The position numbers and the translations under genes were made by a program. From Oscillibacter sp. (GTDB lineage Bacteria > Bacillota > Clostridia > Oscillospirales > Oscillospiraceae): a stretch of DNA of 15,465 bases. The DNA lies in the NCBI GenBank assembly GCA_020025415.1, contig JAHHSB010000016.1, positions 1 to 15,465 of the forward strand. The letters run 5' to 3'. The notes under the pieces were generated by a model. That model saw nothing but the letters and a program-made list of their open reading frames with translations, was not told where the DNA came from and searched no databases. Position 1 is the stretch's first letter, and the number at the start of each line of letters is the position of its first letter. Below are positions 7,039 through 13,286 of the stretch, in pieces.

Positions 7039-8118
7039 ATGAAACAGATTTTAGTCATCAATCCCGGCTCCACCTCCACCAAGATTGCCTGGTACTGCGA
7101 CGAAGAGAAGAAGTGGGATGAGAGCATCGAGCATGATCCCGCCAAGATCAAGGAGTACGCCAAGATCTACGATCAGCTGGAGATGCGCACCCAGTTGGTG
7201 ATGGACACCGTCAAGGCCCACGGCGAGAAGTTTGAAGACTTGGCTGGCGTGGTCTCCCGCGGCGGCCTGCTGCCCCCCGCCAAGGAGGGTGAGATGGTCT
7301 GCTCCGGCGCCTATGAGATCAACCCCCTGATGATCGAGACCCTGAAGACCCGCCCCGTGCTGGAGCATGCCTCCAACGTGGGCTGCGCCATCGCCTACCA
7401 GATCGCCCAGAGCGTGGGCGTGAAGTGCTGGATCTATGACCCCGTCACCGTGGACGAGCTTATTGAGATCAGCCGCGTCACCGGCCTGAAGGACATCCGC
7501 CGTCACGGCCAGGGCCACAACCTGAACATGCGCGCCGCCGCGCTGCGCCTGTGCAGGGAGAACGGCTATGACTACTACAAGCGCAACATGATCGTGGCCC
7601 ACCTGGGTGGCGGCGTGACCGAGAGCCTGCACAGCAACGGCCGCATCATCGACATGGTCTCCGACGACGACGGCGCCTTCAGCCCCGAGCGCGCCGGTGA
7701 GATCCCCACCTATCTGCTGCTCAAGAAGGTCTTCAACGAGGGCCTGGACCTGGCCACGATCATGAAGACCCTGCAGCGCAACGGCGGCCTGCAGTCCTAC
7801 TTCGGCACCTCCGACTCCCGGGTGGTGGAGAAGATGATGAACGACGGCAACGAGGAGGCCAAGCTGGTCTATGACGCCATGGCCCTGGGCGTGGCCCGCT
7901 CCATCGCCAAACTGGCCGTGGCCGTCAACGGCAAGGTGGACGACATCGTCCTCACCGGCGGCATCGCCCATTCCAAGTACTTCACCCAGCAGATCAGCGA
8001 CCGGGTCAGCTTCATCGCTCCTGTCACCGTTCTGCCCGGCGAAAACGAGATGCAGGCCCTGGCCCAGGGTGCTCTGCGCGTCCTCAACGGCGAGGAGACC
8101 GCCCGCATCTACGGCTAA
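7039..8118 (+). CDS. buk: Butyrate kinase (first copy, paired with ptb)
   Basis: This 359-aa acetate/butyrate kinase-family (ASKHA) protein makes butyrate + ATP from butyryl-phosphate + ADP. Visible motifs are INPGSTSTK (7-15), SRGG with R74, DPVTVDE (134-140), AHLGGGVT (187-194), FSPERAGE (214-221, R218) and LTGGIAHSK. R74, D134 and R218 align with the catalytic Arg/Asp/Arg set of acetate kinase by my reading. Compared with typical Buk, the segment after HLGGG (ESLHSNGRIIDMVSDDDG) and the GEIP that replaces GGLP are unusual. ATG start behind AAAGGAA. It follows ptb across the long hairpin. The window has a second, differently diverged copy at 9624-10676, so substrate specialisation is possible. 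Family is certain; substrate is less so. Confidence 0.9.
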   Translation: MKQILVINPGSTSTKIAWYCDEEKKWDESIEHDPAKIKEYAKIYDQLEMRTQLVMDTVKAHGEKFEDLAGVVSRGGLLPPAKEGEMVCSGAYEINPLMIETLKTRPVLEHASNVGCAIAYQIAQSVGVKCWIYDPVTVDELIEISRVTGLKDIRRHGQGHNLNMRAAALRLCRENGYDYYKRNMIVAHLGGGVTESLHSNGRIIDMVSDDDGAFSPERAGEIPTYLLLKKVFNEGLDLATIMKTLQRNGGLQSYFGTSDSRVVEKMMNDGNEEAKLVYDAMALGVARSIAKLAVAVNGKVDDIVLTGGIAHSKYFTQQISDRVSFIAPVTVLPGENEMQALAQGALRVLNGEETARIYG

Positions 8119-8153
8119 AACCGGATCTTGCGGAGTTTGCCTCCGTTTCAGGC

Positions 8154-8190
8154 GCCCCGGCTCCCCCAAAAGGGGAGTCCGGGGCCCTCT
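8154..8190 (+). terminator. Terminator-like hairpin after buk
   Basis: GCCCCGG-CTCCCC (8154-8166) pairs with GGGGAG-T-CCGGGGC (8172-8185), with a 5-base loop and one bulged T. The following CCCTCTTCT is pyrimidine-rich but not a proper T-run. Likely the end of the ptb-buk transcript. Confidence 0.6.
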
Positions 8191-8205
8191 TCTGCACAAA
8201 AGCAC

Positions 8206-8234
8206 TTGTCAAGCGGGCCAGAGACGGTTATAAT
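8206..8234 (+). promoter_or_regulatory. Promoter of the tRNA-Ser gene
   Basis: TTGTCA (8206-8211), a 17-base spacer and a consensus TATAAT (8229-8234) lie 34 bases before the mature tRNA 5' end. Strong stable-RNA promoter. Confidence 0.85.
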
Positions 8235-8268
8235 AAGGGTCGGCCCTGTTTTGGCAGGGCGCATATCC

Positions 8269-8357
8269 GCAGCGGTATCGAAGTGGTCATAACGGGGCTG
8301 ACTCGAAATCAGTTTGGGAGCAATCCCACGAGGGTTCGAATCCCTCCCGCTGCGCCA
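8269..8357 (+). tRNA. tRNA-Ser (anticodon CGA)
   Basis: An 89-base class II tRNA. The acceptor stem GCAGCGG (8269-8275) pairs with CCGCTGC (8347-8353), followed by discriminator G and encoded CCA (8355-8357). The anticodon loop CTCGAAA has CGA at 8304-8306, reading UCG codons. The long variable arm TGGGA-GCAA-TCCCA is diagnostic for serine, and the T arm is GAGGG-TTCGAAT-CCCTC. It is a stand-alone unit with its own promoter and terminator. Confidence 0.96.
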
Positions 8358-8399
8358 GCTTGTTGCAAGCGGCAAATCGCTTGCAACAAGCTTTTTTTA
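8357..8399 (+). terminator. Terminator of tRNA-Ser
   Basis: A 15-bp perfect stem (8357-8371 with 8378-8392) with a 6-base loop and a TTTTTT run. The stem begins on the final A of the tRNA CCA, leaving almost no 3' trailer before the hairpin. Confidence 0.92.
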
Positions 8400-8744
8400 T
8401 TTCGCCGCAAATCTCATTGCGCACGCATTCTGCTGCTCTTTCTGCAAACTCATGAGGGAGCGGAATTTCTAAAAGAGCGGAGACGGTTTTTAAACTGCAC
8501 CCCACTTGTTAGACAGTGTGATATACTGAAAAACAAGTGGGGTGTTTTATTATGCCAAACTGCTATTTACCATGCAAACAAGCCCCGCCAAAAGTGGGTC
8601 ACGGCTGTGACAGAGTGCAGCTTGTTTGGGGAGAAACTATATCTTTCACCGATTCTTGATTTGTGCATGGGGGCACTTTACAAGGAGCGGCTTTTGGGGG
8701 AAAGGTCCTTTCTGGTTTTTGCCCCTGATCCGGTGCGGGAATGC
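8400..8744. other. Gene-free stretch between the tRNA terminator and the HAD gene
   Basis: I find no convincing gene here. A short frame from the ATG at 8551 (35 codons) runs to a stop without recognisable similarity. The notable content is the inverted repeat at 8498-8544. The remainder has a base composition and no codon pattern like its neighbours, which would suit debris of an excised or decayed element next to a tRNA gene. Confidence 0.5.
8498..8544. repeat. 13-bp inverted repeat, possible mobile-element scar
   Basis: CACCCCACTTGTT (8498-8510) and AACAAGTGGGGTG (8532-8544) are perfect inverted repeats separated by 21 bases, with an inner CAGT/ACTG repeat. The outer sequence CTTGTTAGACAG resembles ends of IS3-family elements, where a GTTAGACA-type terminus is common. 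TTTTATTATG follows. No transposase is present. Alternatively it is a free-standing terminator-like hairpin. Confidence 0.4.
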
Positions 8745-9395
8745 TCAGAAATCCTCCGGCCCCCAGCCGTCATAGCTGCTGAGATAATAGTCCGCCAGGG
8801 CACGGATCTGGGGCTCATCCTCCCGGGAGGCGGCATCCGCCACAGCAGCCACCCGGAAGCCGGCGGACTTGGCCGTCTCCATGGCGTGGAGGGAGTCCTC
8901 AAACACCAGCGCGCTGCTCTTGTCCCCACCCAGCCGCTCCAGGGCCGTCTCGTAGATTTGGGGGGAGTCCTTGCCGGATTGGATCTCCGAGCAGGTTATG
9001 ATCCCCTCCAGGCACGCCAGCAGCCCCGTCCGCTTCAGGGCGGGCCGGGCCAGGGCCTGGTTGGTGGCGGTGGCCACGTACATCTTCACCCCCGCCGCGC
9101 GCAGCCGGTGCAGGAAGTCCAGGGTGCCGGGCTTGGCCTGGGCTTCGTGTCGGTAAAAATGGCCCACGGTGCGGTTGACCTCCTCACAAATCTCATCCAC
9201 CGTCTGGGACAGGTGAAACTCCTCCCGGCAGAACACCGCCGCCTGGTACAGGCTCATATTCCGCATCCGCGCCTCCAGATCCTCTCCGGGGTTCACGCCC
9301 AGCTTGCCCAGCATCCGGGAGCCCAGATCCGTCCAGATGGCGGTGGAGTCCAGCAGCGTGCCGTCCATATCAAAAATCGCGTATCGCAAATTCAT
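8745..9395 (-). CDS. HAD-superfamily phosphatase (beta-phosphoglucomutase/phosphoglycolate-phosphatase-like)
   Basis: This 216-aa cytoplasmic hydrolase has all four HAD motifs. Motif I is FDMDGTLLDS (nucleophile D9, acid/base D11), motif II is the VATATNQ threonine (about T109), motif III is K142 in SGKDSP, and motif IV is FEDS (E166, D167). The helical insert between D11 and motif II is a C1-type cap, as in phosphoglycolate phosphatase and beta-phosphoglucomutase relatives. These enzymes dephosphorylate small sugars or organic phosphates; the substrate is not predictable here. I chose the ATG just before NLRYAIFDMDG; the frame extends upstream but that part covers the promoter. It is a single-gene unit diverging from the second butyrate kinase. 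A role in phosphometabolite repair is possible, but context gives no proof. Confidence 0.85.
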   Translation of the reverse strand: MNLRYAIFDMDGTLLDSTAIWTDLGSRMLGKLGVNPGEDLEARMRNMSLYQAAVFCREEFHLSQTVDEICEEVNRTVGHFYRHEAQAKPGTLDFLHRLRAAGVKMYVATATNQALARPALKRTGLLACLEGIITCSEIQSGKDSPQIYETALERLGGDKSSALVFEDSLHAMETAKSAGFRVAAVADAASREDEPQIRALADYYLSSYDGWGPEDF

Positions 9396-9427
9396 AACAT
9401 CGTCTGCCTTTAATTCAGGATTGCTCC

Positions 9428-9456
9428 ATTGTAGCACCAAACATCCCCCCAGGCAA
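9428..9456 (-). promoter_or_regulatory. Promoter of the HAD phosphatase gene
   Basis: On the minus strand TTGCCT (9451-9456) and TACAAT (9428-9433) are 17 bases apart, about 33 bases before the start codon. This supports the chosen start, since the upstream in-frame extension would cover the promoter. Confidence 0.7.
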
Positions 9457-9474
9457 GGGGATTGCGGACAGGCA

Positions 9475-9509
9475 CCCGAGGGGAAGGCGGCACCTCGGGA
9501 CGTTTTTTC
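9475..9509 (+). terminator. Terminator-like hairpin upstream of the second butyrate kinase
   Basis: CCCGAGG (9475-9481) and CCTCGGG (9493-9499) form a 7-bp stem followed by ACGTTTTTT. This is the geometry of a plus-strand intrinsic terminator, yet no plus-strand gene precedes it after the tRNA terminator. It may stop antisense transcription or be an attenuator remnant. Confidence 0.45.
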
Positions 9510-9544
9510 TCCGGCTGAAAACCTGCGTAAGGGTTTTCGTGATA

Positions 9545-9573
9545 TTGACTTTTTTCCCAAAATAGCCTAACTT
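9545..9573 (+). promoter_or_regulatory. Promoter of the second butyrate kinase
   Basis: TTGACT (9545-9550), 17 bases, then TAACTT (9568-9573). The -10 is weak but resembles the TAACAT of the ptb promoter. The small odd palindrome CTAAcTTAG overlaps it, and a 6-bp hairpin AAAACC/GGTTTT (9518-9537) lies just upstream of the -35. Confidence 0.5.
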
Positions 9574-9623
9574 AGAAAGAAGTGTACCCCGCAAAAATGA
9601 AACGTAAAGAAAGGATACCATCT

Positions 9624-10676
9624 ATGAAAATTTTGATCATCAACCCCGGCGCAACCTCTACCAAAATCGCGGTCTATGAGGAAGAGACCGAGGAATTCAA
9701 GGCTTCTGTTGACCACAGCGCCCAGGATCTGGCTCAGTTTGCCCGGATCGTGGATCAGGCGGATTACCGCGAGGCCATCATTCTCGACGCTTTGAAGCAG
9801 GCCGGCTATGAGCTCAGCGCCTTCTCCGCCGTGTGCGGCCGCGGCGGCCTGTTCCGTCCCATCGTGTCCGGTACCTACGCCGTCAACGAGGCGGTGATGG
9901 AGACCGTGCGCCAGGCTCCCTATGGCGAGCACGCCTCCAACCTGGGTGCATATCTGGCCAAGAAGATTGCCGACCGGGCGGGTCTGCCCTCCTTCTTCGT
10001 CGATCCCGTGTGCGTCGATGAGATGACCGAGGTGGCCCATTACACCGGCTTTGCCCCCATGCGCCGGCTATGCCAGTTCCACGCCCTGAACCAGAAGGGC
10101 ATGGGCCGCAAGGCTGCCGCTCAGCTGGGCAAGCGCTATGAAGACTGCAACCTGATTGTCTGCCACCTGGGCGGCGGCGTGTCCACCGGCGCCCACGAGA
10201 AGGGCCGCGCCGTGGACATCTGCAACGTCCGGGACGACGGCTGCATGGGCATGGACCGGGGTGGCGGCCTGCCTGTCAACGCTGTGATCGACTACTGCTT
10301 CAGCGGCAAGACCAAAGAAGAGGTCAAGCACACCCTGGGCCATCAGTCCGGTATTTTCAGCTACCTGGGCACTACCGACTTCCGTGAGGTAGAGGAGCGG
10401 GTCAAGGCCGGCGAGCCCGAGGCTGTGGCCGCCTACAATGCCCTGGTCTATCAGCTGAGCAAGGACATCGGCGCCATGGCCGTGGTGCTGCACTTCGACG
10501 TGGACGCCATCGTCCTCACCGGCGGCATGGCCTATTCCACCATGTTCTGCGACGATATTGAGGCCTATGTGGGCAAGGTGGCCCCCGTGCTGCGTCTGCC
10601 GGGCGAGGCGGAGATGCTCTCCCTGGCCCAGGGCGCTCTGCGCGTGCTCCACGGCGAGCCCGCCAAGGAGTATTGA
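9624..10676 (+). CDS. buk: Butyrate kinase (second, monocistronic copy)
   Basis: This 350-aa acetate/butyrate kinase-family protein carries INPGATSTK (6-14), CGRGG with R73, DPVCVDE (127-133), HALNQK (153-158), HLGGGVSTGAHEKG (181-194), RGGGLP (212-217) and LTGGMAYS. Most of the chain is closer to textbook Buk than the first copy, notably HALNQK and HLGGGVSTGAH. However, the usual FSPER before the catalytic arginine (R212) is MGMDR here. It converts an acyl-phosphate and ADP to the acid and ATP, probably butyrate or a branched/short homologue. It has its own promoter and is followed by a shared terminator, with no ptb beside it, so it would depend on the Ptb at 6034 or another. ATG start behind AAAGGAT; an earlier in-frame start lacks an SD. 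Confidence 0.9.
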   Translation: MKILIINPGATSTKIAVYEEETEEFKASVDHSAQDLAQFARIVDQADYREAIILDALKQAGYELSAFSAVCGRGGLFRPIVSGTYAVNEAVMETVRQAPYGEHASNLGAYLAKKIADRAGLPSFFVDPVCVDEMTEVAHYTGFAPMRRLCQFHALNQKGMGRKAAAQLGKRYEDCNLIVCHLGGGVSTGAHEKGRAVDICNVRDDGCMGMDRGGGLPVNAVIDYCFSGKTKEEVKHTLGHQSGIFSYLGTTDFREVEERVKAGEPEAVAAYNALVYQLSKDIGAMAVVLHFDVDAIVLTGGMAYSTMFCDDIEAYVGKVAPVLRLPGEAEMLSLAQGALRVLHGEPAKEY

Positions 10677-10702
10677 TCCCGATCCCTTTGCGTTTTCCAA
10701 AC

Positions 10703-10735
10703 AAAAAGCGGCGCCCCGACGGGGCGCCGCTTTTT
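10703..10735. terminator. Bidirectional terminator between buk2 and greA
   Basis: A perfect 15-bp stem, 10703-10717 with 10721-10735, around the triloop GAC. A-run on the left and T-run on the right allow it to work for both buk2 (plus) and greA (minus). Confidence 0.9.
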
Positions 10736-10776
10736 ATGCTCTTTTGGGGAATACCGCCCCGGCCGGGGCAGGAAGG

Positions 10777-11280
10777 TCAGTAGGCGCTGATGTCCATGGA
10801 GGCGTCGTCGCTGCCTTTTTCAATGGCCCGGATCTCCATGACATAGCTCTTCCCGCCGCCCAGGTCCACCGTGACCCGGTCGCCCACCCGGCGGCCCAGC
10901 AGGGCCTGTCCCACCGGGGACTCCTTGCTGATGCGGCCCTGGAGGGCATCCTGGCGCAGGGTGGTGACGATCTGGAGCTTCATCTCCTGGCCCAGCAGCT
11001 GGTGGAACACGGTGACTTTGTCGAACAGCCCCACCTCATCCCCCTTGGAGTCGGCAGAGATGACCTTGGCGGTGCGGATCATCCGCTCCAAGTAGCGGAT
11101 ACGGCTTTCGTTGCGGTTTTTGGCTTGCTTGGCGCATTTGTACTCGAAATTCTCACTGAGGTCGCCGAAGGCCCGGGCGGTCTGCACCTCCTCGATCAGC
11201 TGGGGGCGCAGCTCCCGCACCCGGTAGTTGATCTCCTCCTGCATCTTCTGAATGTCGACTTCCGTCAACTCGTCGTACAT
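10777..11280 (-). CDS. greA: Transcription elongation factor GreA-like protein
   Basis: This 167-aa protein has the two-part Gre fold. An N-terminal coiled coil (about 8-75) carries the acidic tip in ARAFGDLSENFEY, with D40 and E43 in the positions that stimulate RNA polymerase transcript cleavage. A C-terminal FKBP-like domain carries GRISKESPVGQALLG and VGDRVTVDLGGG. It rescues backtracked RNA polymerase. It starts only 8 bases after sepF's stop, so the two genes form an operon and may be translationally coupled. It is slightly longer than the usual roughly 158 aa. The F-EYKCAKQAK sequence after LSEN differs from the standard AEYHAAKE, so this may be a lineage-specific GreA paralogue rather than the main copy. 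Confidence 0.88.
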   Translation of the reverse strand: MYDELTEVDIQKMQEEINYRVRELRPQLIEEVQTARAFGDLSENFEYKCAKQAKNRNESRIRYLERMIRTAKVISADSKGDEVGLFDKVTVFHQLLGQEMKLQIVTTLRQDALQGRISKESPVGQALLGRRVGDRVTVDLGGGKSYVMEIRAIEKGSDDASMDISAY

Positions 11281-11288
11281 CGTCCGCC

Positions 11289-11729
11289 TCAGAAATCCAG
11301 GTCACAGCCCAGCAAGCCGCTGCTGTTCAGCTCGTTCATCAGATCCCCTTCAAAATCCACGTTGAAGGGCAGGATCATGTAAGTATTGGCGGCGATGCGG
11401 GAAATGTTGGCGTCCAGGGCATAGGCGGCCCCGGAGATGGTGTCCAGGATCCGGCGGGCGATCTCCCGCTCCACCCCCTCGATGTTGAGGATCACCGTCA
11501 TCATGGACTTCAGATCGTCCGCCACGACGGGGATGTCATCCAGCGTGCGGGGACGGGCCAGCACCACCTTCAGCTGGGTGGTGGTGCGGATGCGCAGCTC
11601 CCGGTCAGCGCCGGAGCGGGCAGGTGCCTGGGCGGGCAGGGCCCAGGCAGAGGTCATATCCTCATCGTAATCATCATACTCGTCCCCGTCAGCGCGGACG
11701 AGATCTTTCAAATGGTTCAAAATGCTCAT
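11289..11729 (-). CDS. sepF: Cell division protein SepF
   Basis: This 146-aa SepF begins with a short amphipathic helix (MSILNHLKDLVRA) suited to membrane attachment. An acidic linker (DEYDDYDED) follows, then the SepF core from about residue 50: VVLARPRTLDDIPVVADDLKS, ILNIEGVEREIARRILD, SGAAYALDANISRIAANTYMILP. SepF anchors and bends FtsZ filaments at the septum in Firmicutes. It is often found with ylm genes and divIVA, but here it heads a two-gene unit with greA. The ATG start sits behind AGGAGA. The 5' leader contains an 11-bp hairpin immediately upstream of the SD. Confidence 0.92.
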   Translation of the reverse strand: MSILNHLKDLVRADGDEYDDYDEDMTSAWALPAQAPARSGADRELRIRTTTQLKVVLARPRTLDDIPVVADDLKSMMTVILNIEGVEREIARRILDTISGAAYALDANISRIAANTYMILPFNVDFEGDLMNELNSSGLLGCDLDF

Positions 11730-11752
11730 AATATCGTCTCTCCTGTTGCAGC

Positions 11753-11779
11753 ATCAGGCAGGGCTCGTCCCTGCCTGAT
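11753..11779 (-). other. Leader hairpin of sepF-greA
   Basis: A perfect 11-bp inverted repeat (11753-11763 with 11769-11779) and a 5-base loop lie between the promoter and the sepF SD. No T-run follows in the direction of transcription. It probably forms a 5' mRNA structure that affects stability or translation. Confidence 0.6.
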
Positions 11780-11796
11780 TGTTATCATACGGGGAC

Positions 11797-11802
11797 AGTA
11801 TA
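11797..11802 (-). promoter_or_regulatory. Extended -10 promoter of sepF-greA
   Basis: TATACT on the minus strand, preceded by TG one base upstream (TGCTATACT), about 70 bases before sepF. No good -35 at 17 bases, so I read it as an extended -10 promoter. Confidence 0.55.
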
Positions 11803-11891
11803 GCATATTTACGGGAAAAAGGGCAGAAGATTTGAAAAAAACCAAATTTTTTTCACAGCCCGCCCCGGCACGCGGGCCAAAGCCCCCGCGC

Positions 11892-11921
11892 AAAAAAGGC
11901 CGCGGGGATGCCCCCGCGGCC
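11892..11921 (-). terminator. Terminator of the thioesterase gene
   Basis: A 10-bp GC stem (11898-11907 with 11912-11921) and a 4-base loop are followed on the minus strand by TTTTTT (11892-11897). It starts within 6 bases of the thioesterase stop. Confidence 0.9.
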
Positions 11922-11926
11922 CTGCG

Positions 11927-12397
11927 TTACGCCTGTGCAGTCTTCTTTTTATATACGGAGTCCGCCGGGCGCTTCCGGTTCATAATCTCCCGGTCCACGG
12001 AGAAAAAGCTGAACTCCCCCGTGGCCAGCAGGCGGCCGGTTTCTTCGTGGACGTCCACATTCACCAGGCAGGTGGACTTGCCCCGGTGAATGACCGAGCC
12101 GGTGGCGTACACCGTGCCGCTGGCCACATTGCGGATAAAGTGGAAGGAACTGCTCTGGGTCACGTAGCAGCGGCCGTCAGTCAGGGCGGCTGCCCCGCCC
12201 ACCAGATCCGCCATGGTGTAGATGGCGCCGCCGGCCAGCTGCTCAAAGGGGTTGCGGTTCTCCGGCCGGATCACGATGCGGAACACCGCCCGGTCCCGCT
12301 CCGCCTTCTCCAGCTCGATATGGTTATAGTGCATGAAGCCGTTGAGCGCATAGCGCTCGTTGACCAATGCCGCATAGTCGATCATTTCTTCGTCCAT
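11927..12397 (-). CDS. PaaI-like hotdog-fold acyl-CoA thioesterase
   Basis: This 156-aa hotdog protein of the PaaI/YbgC-like group hydrolyses acyl-CoA thioesters in the cytoplasm. The signature lies at NPFEQLAGGAIYTMADLVGG (49-68), with the helix-end acid D64. The strands ATGSVIHRGKSTCLVNVDVHEETGRLLATGEFSFF (98-132) are typical of the family. The histidine that usually precedes GG in the HGG motif is alanine (A55), so catalysis may be altered or the substrate unusual. ATG start behind a perfect AAGGAGG-type SD. It is monocistronic with its own promoter, divergent from the metal operon. A link to the butyryl-CoA genes is possible but not shown. Confidence 0.85.
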   Translation of the reverse strand: MDEEMIDYAALVNERYALNGFMHYNHIELEKAERDRAVFRIVIRPENRNPFEQLAGGAIYTMADLVGGAAALTDGRCYVTQSSSFHFIRNVASGTVYATGSVIHRGKSTCLVNVDVHEETGRLLATGEFSFFSVDREIMNRKRPADSVYKKKTAQA

Positions 12398-12456
12398 AGG
12401 ACTTCCTCCTTTTGATTCCGCCGGGCCGCCCCCGGCGCAGTGACATTCACCGTTTC

Positions 12457-12485
12457 AGTATAGCACTGCCTGTCCAGCCCGCCAA
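12457..12485 (-). promoter_or_regulatory. Promoter of the thioesterase gene
   Basis: On the minus strand TTGGCG (12480-12485) and TATACT (12457-12462) are 17 bases apart, with TG before the -10. The same TGCTATACT box occurs in the sepF promoter. Confidence 0.65.
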
Positions 12486-12511
12486 GGCCCCCGCCGGCGA
12501 AAAAATTTTTC

Positions 12512-12540
12512 TTGACAGGGAAGGGACGTCCGCATATAAT
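12512..12540 (+). promoter_or_regulatory. Consensus promoter of the metal-efflux operon
   Basis: TTGACA (12512-12517), 17 bases, TATAAT (12535-12540): both boxes match consensus perfectly. Such strength fits an operon that is held off by a repressor, whose site lies immediately downstream. Confidence 0.93.
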
Positions 12541-12546
12541 GAACGC

Positions 12547-12569
12547 ATGAACAATCATTCATATGAACA
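12547..12569. promoter_or_regulatory. ArsR/SmtB-type operator
   Basis: Three half-sites: ATGAACA (12547-12553), ATTCAT (12557-12562) and ATGAACA (12563-12569). They give TGAA-N6-TTCA, the ArsR/SmtB/CadC pattern, and a perfect overlapping TTCATATGAA palindrome (12558-12567). It sits at the transcription start between promoter and SD. Confidence 0.8.
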
Positions 12570-12591
12570 AAGATAGAAAGGAGGCCGCTGG

Positions 12592-12954
12592 ATGGAACAC
12601 CACAAGCCCGCCGAGGTCTGTGAGGTCAGTTGCACCCACCAGGATGTGGTGAACCGGGTGCTGCGGGAGATGCCGGGGGAGGATGTGCTCTACGATCTTG
12701 CGGAGCTGTTCCGCATCTTCGCCGACTCTACCCGCATCCGCATCCTCTATGTGCTGCTGGAGTCGGAGATGTGCGTGTGCGACATTGCCGCCCTGCTGGG
12801 CATGACCCAGTCCGCCATCTCCCATCAGCTCCGGGCCCTGAAAAACGCCCGGCTGGTGAAATTCCGCCGGGAGGGGAAGACGGTTTTCTACTCCCTGGCG
12901 GACGATCACGTCCGCACCATTCTGGATCAGGGCATCGATCACATCTCCGAGTAA
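12592..12954 (+). CDS. CadC-like ArsR-family metal-sensing repressor
   Basis: This 120-aa ArsR/SmtB winged-helix repressor dissociates from DNA on metal binding. The DNA-recognition helix is MTQSAISHQLRALKNARLV. Two metal sites are visible. The N-terminal/alpha-3 thiolate site has C10 and C14 (CEVSC) plus C61 and C63 (CVCD), the arrangement of the Cd/Pb sensor CadC. The alpha-5 Zn site is D104, H106, H117 and E120, an exact DxHx10Hx2E as in SmtB/CzrA. Start ATG behind AAAGGAGG. It is first in an operon with an HMA protein (46 bases downstream) and a P1B ATPase. The operator at 12547-12569 implies autoregulation. Cd, Pb and Zn are likely inducers by family knowledge. Confidence 0.93.
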   Translation: MEHHKPAEVCEVSCTHQDVVNRVLREMPGEDVLYDLAELFRIFADSTRIRILYVLLESEMCVCDIAALLGMTQSAISHQLRALKNARLVKFRREGKTVFYSLADDHVRTILDQGIDHISE

Positions 12955-13000
12955 TTACAAACCGTAATATCTTATTGGAATCATACAAGGAGGAATCAAT

Positions 13001-13219
13001 ATGAAGAAGCGTTACCGTGTGGAAAACCTGGATTGCGCCAACTGCGCCGCGAAAATGGAGGCGGCCATTCAAAAGATCCCGGGGGTGGAGGAGGCCAGCA
13101 TCAGCTTCATGACCCAGAAGCTGACCATCGTGGCCGACGAGGATCGCATGGATGACATCCTGAAAGAAGCGGCCGCCGCCTGCCGGCGGGTGGAGCCGGA
13201 CTGCACCATCGTGCTGTGA
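13001..13219 (+). CDS. Free-standing HMA heavy-metal-binding domain protein
   Basis: This 72-aa protein is a single ferredoxin-like HMA domain with the metal site LDCANCAAKME (C12, C15). It probably binds Zn, Cd or Pb, or handles Cu like CopZ. In many CadA/ZntA ATPases this domain is fused at the N-terminus; the ATPase immediately downstream lacks one, so this appears to be its detached domain or a chaperone for it. ATG start behind AAGGAGGA. It lies between the ArsR gene and the ATPase, 67 bases before the latter. Confidence 0.92.
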   Translation: MKKRYRVENLDCANCAAKMEAAIQKIPGVEEASISFMTQKLTIVADEDRMDDILKEAAAACRRVEPDCTIVL

Positions 13220-13250
13220 CAGGCCGCAGGCCCCTTTGATTTTCTTGGCG

Positions 13251-13270
13251 GCCGCCCCCATTGGGGCGGC
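13251..13270 (+). other. Hairpin between the HMA gene and the ATPase gene
   Basis: GCCGCCCC (13251-13258) and GGGGCGGC (13263-13270) form an 8-bp stem with a CATT tetraloop just before the ATPase SD. No T-run, so not a terminator. It may adjust the ratio of the two products. Confidence 0.6.
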
Positions 13271-13286
13271 AGAACGGAGTATTGAC

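Noticed and set aside
7051..8205. 384-codon minus-strand frame opposite buk
   Set aside because: Mirror of butyrate kinase codons; no SD or recognisable domain, and the buk motifs on the plus strand are clear.
8283..9413. 376-codon plus-strand frame starting inside the tRNA
   Set aside because: Starts within tRNA-Ser, crosses its terminator and runs antisense to the HAD gene, whose catalytic motifs are intact.
9475..9509. Riboswitch or guanidine-type aptamer in front of buk2
   Set aside because: I could not match the hairpin and surrounding bases to any known riboswitch consensus, and the buk2 promoter lies downstream of it.
9396..9560. 55-codon N-terminal extension of the HAD protein
   Set aside because: Covers a well-formed minus-strand promoter and has no family similarity; the ATG at 9395 starts directly before the HAD motif.
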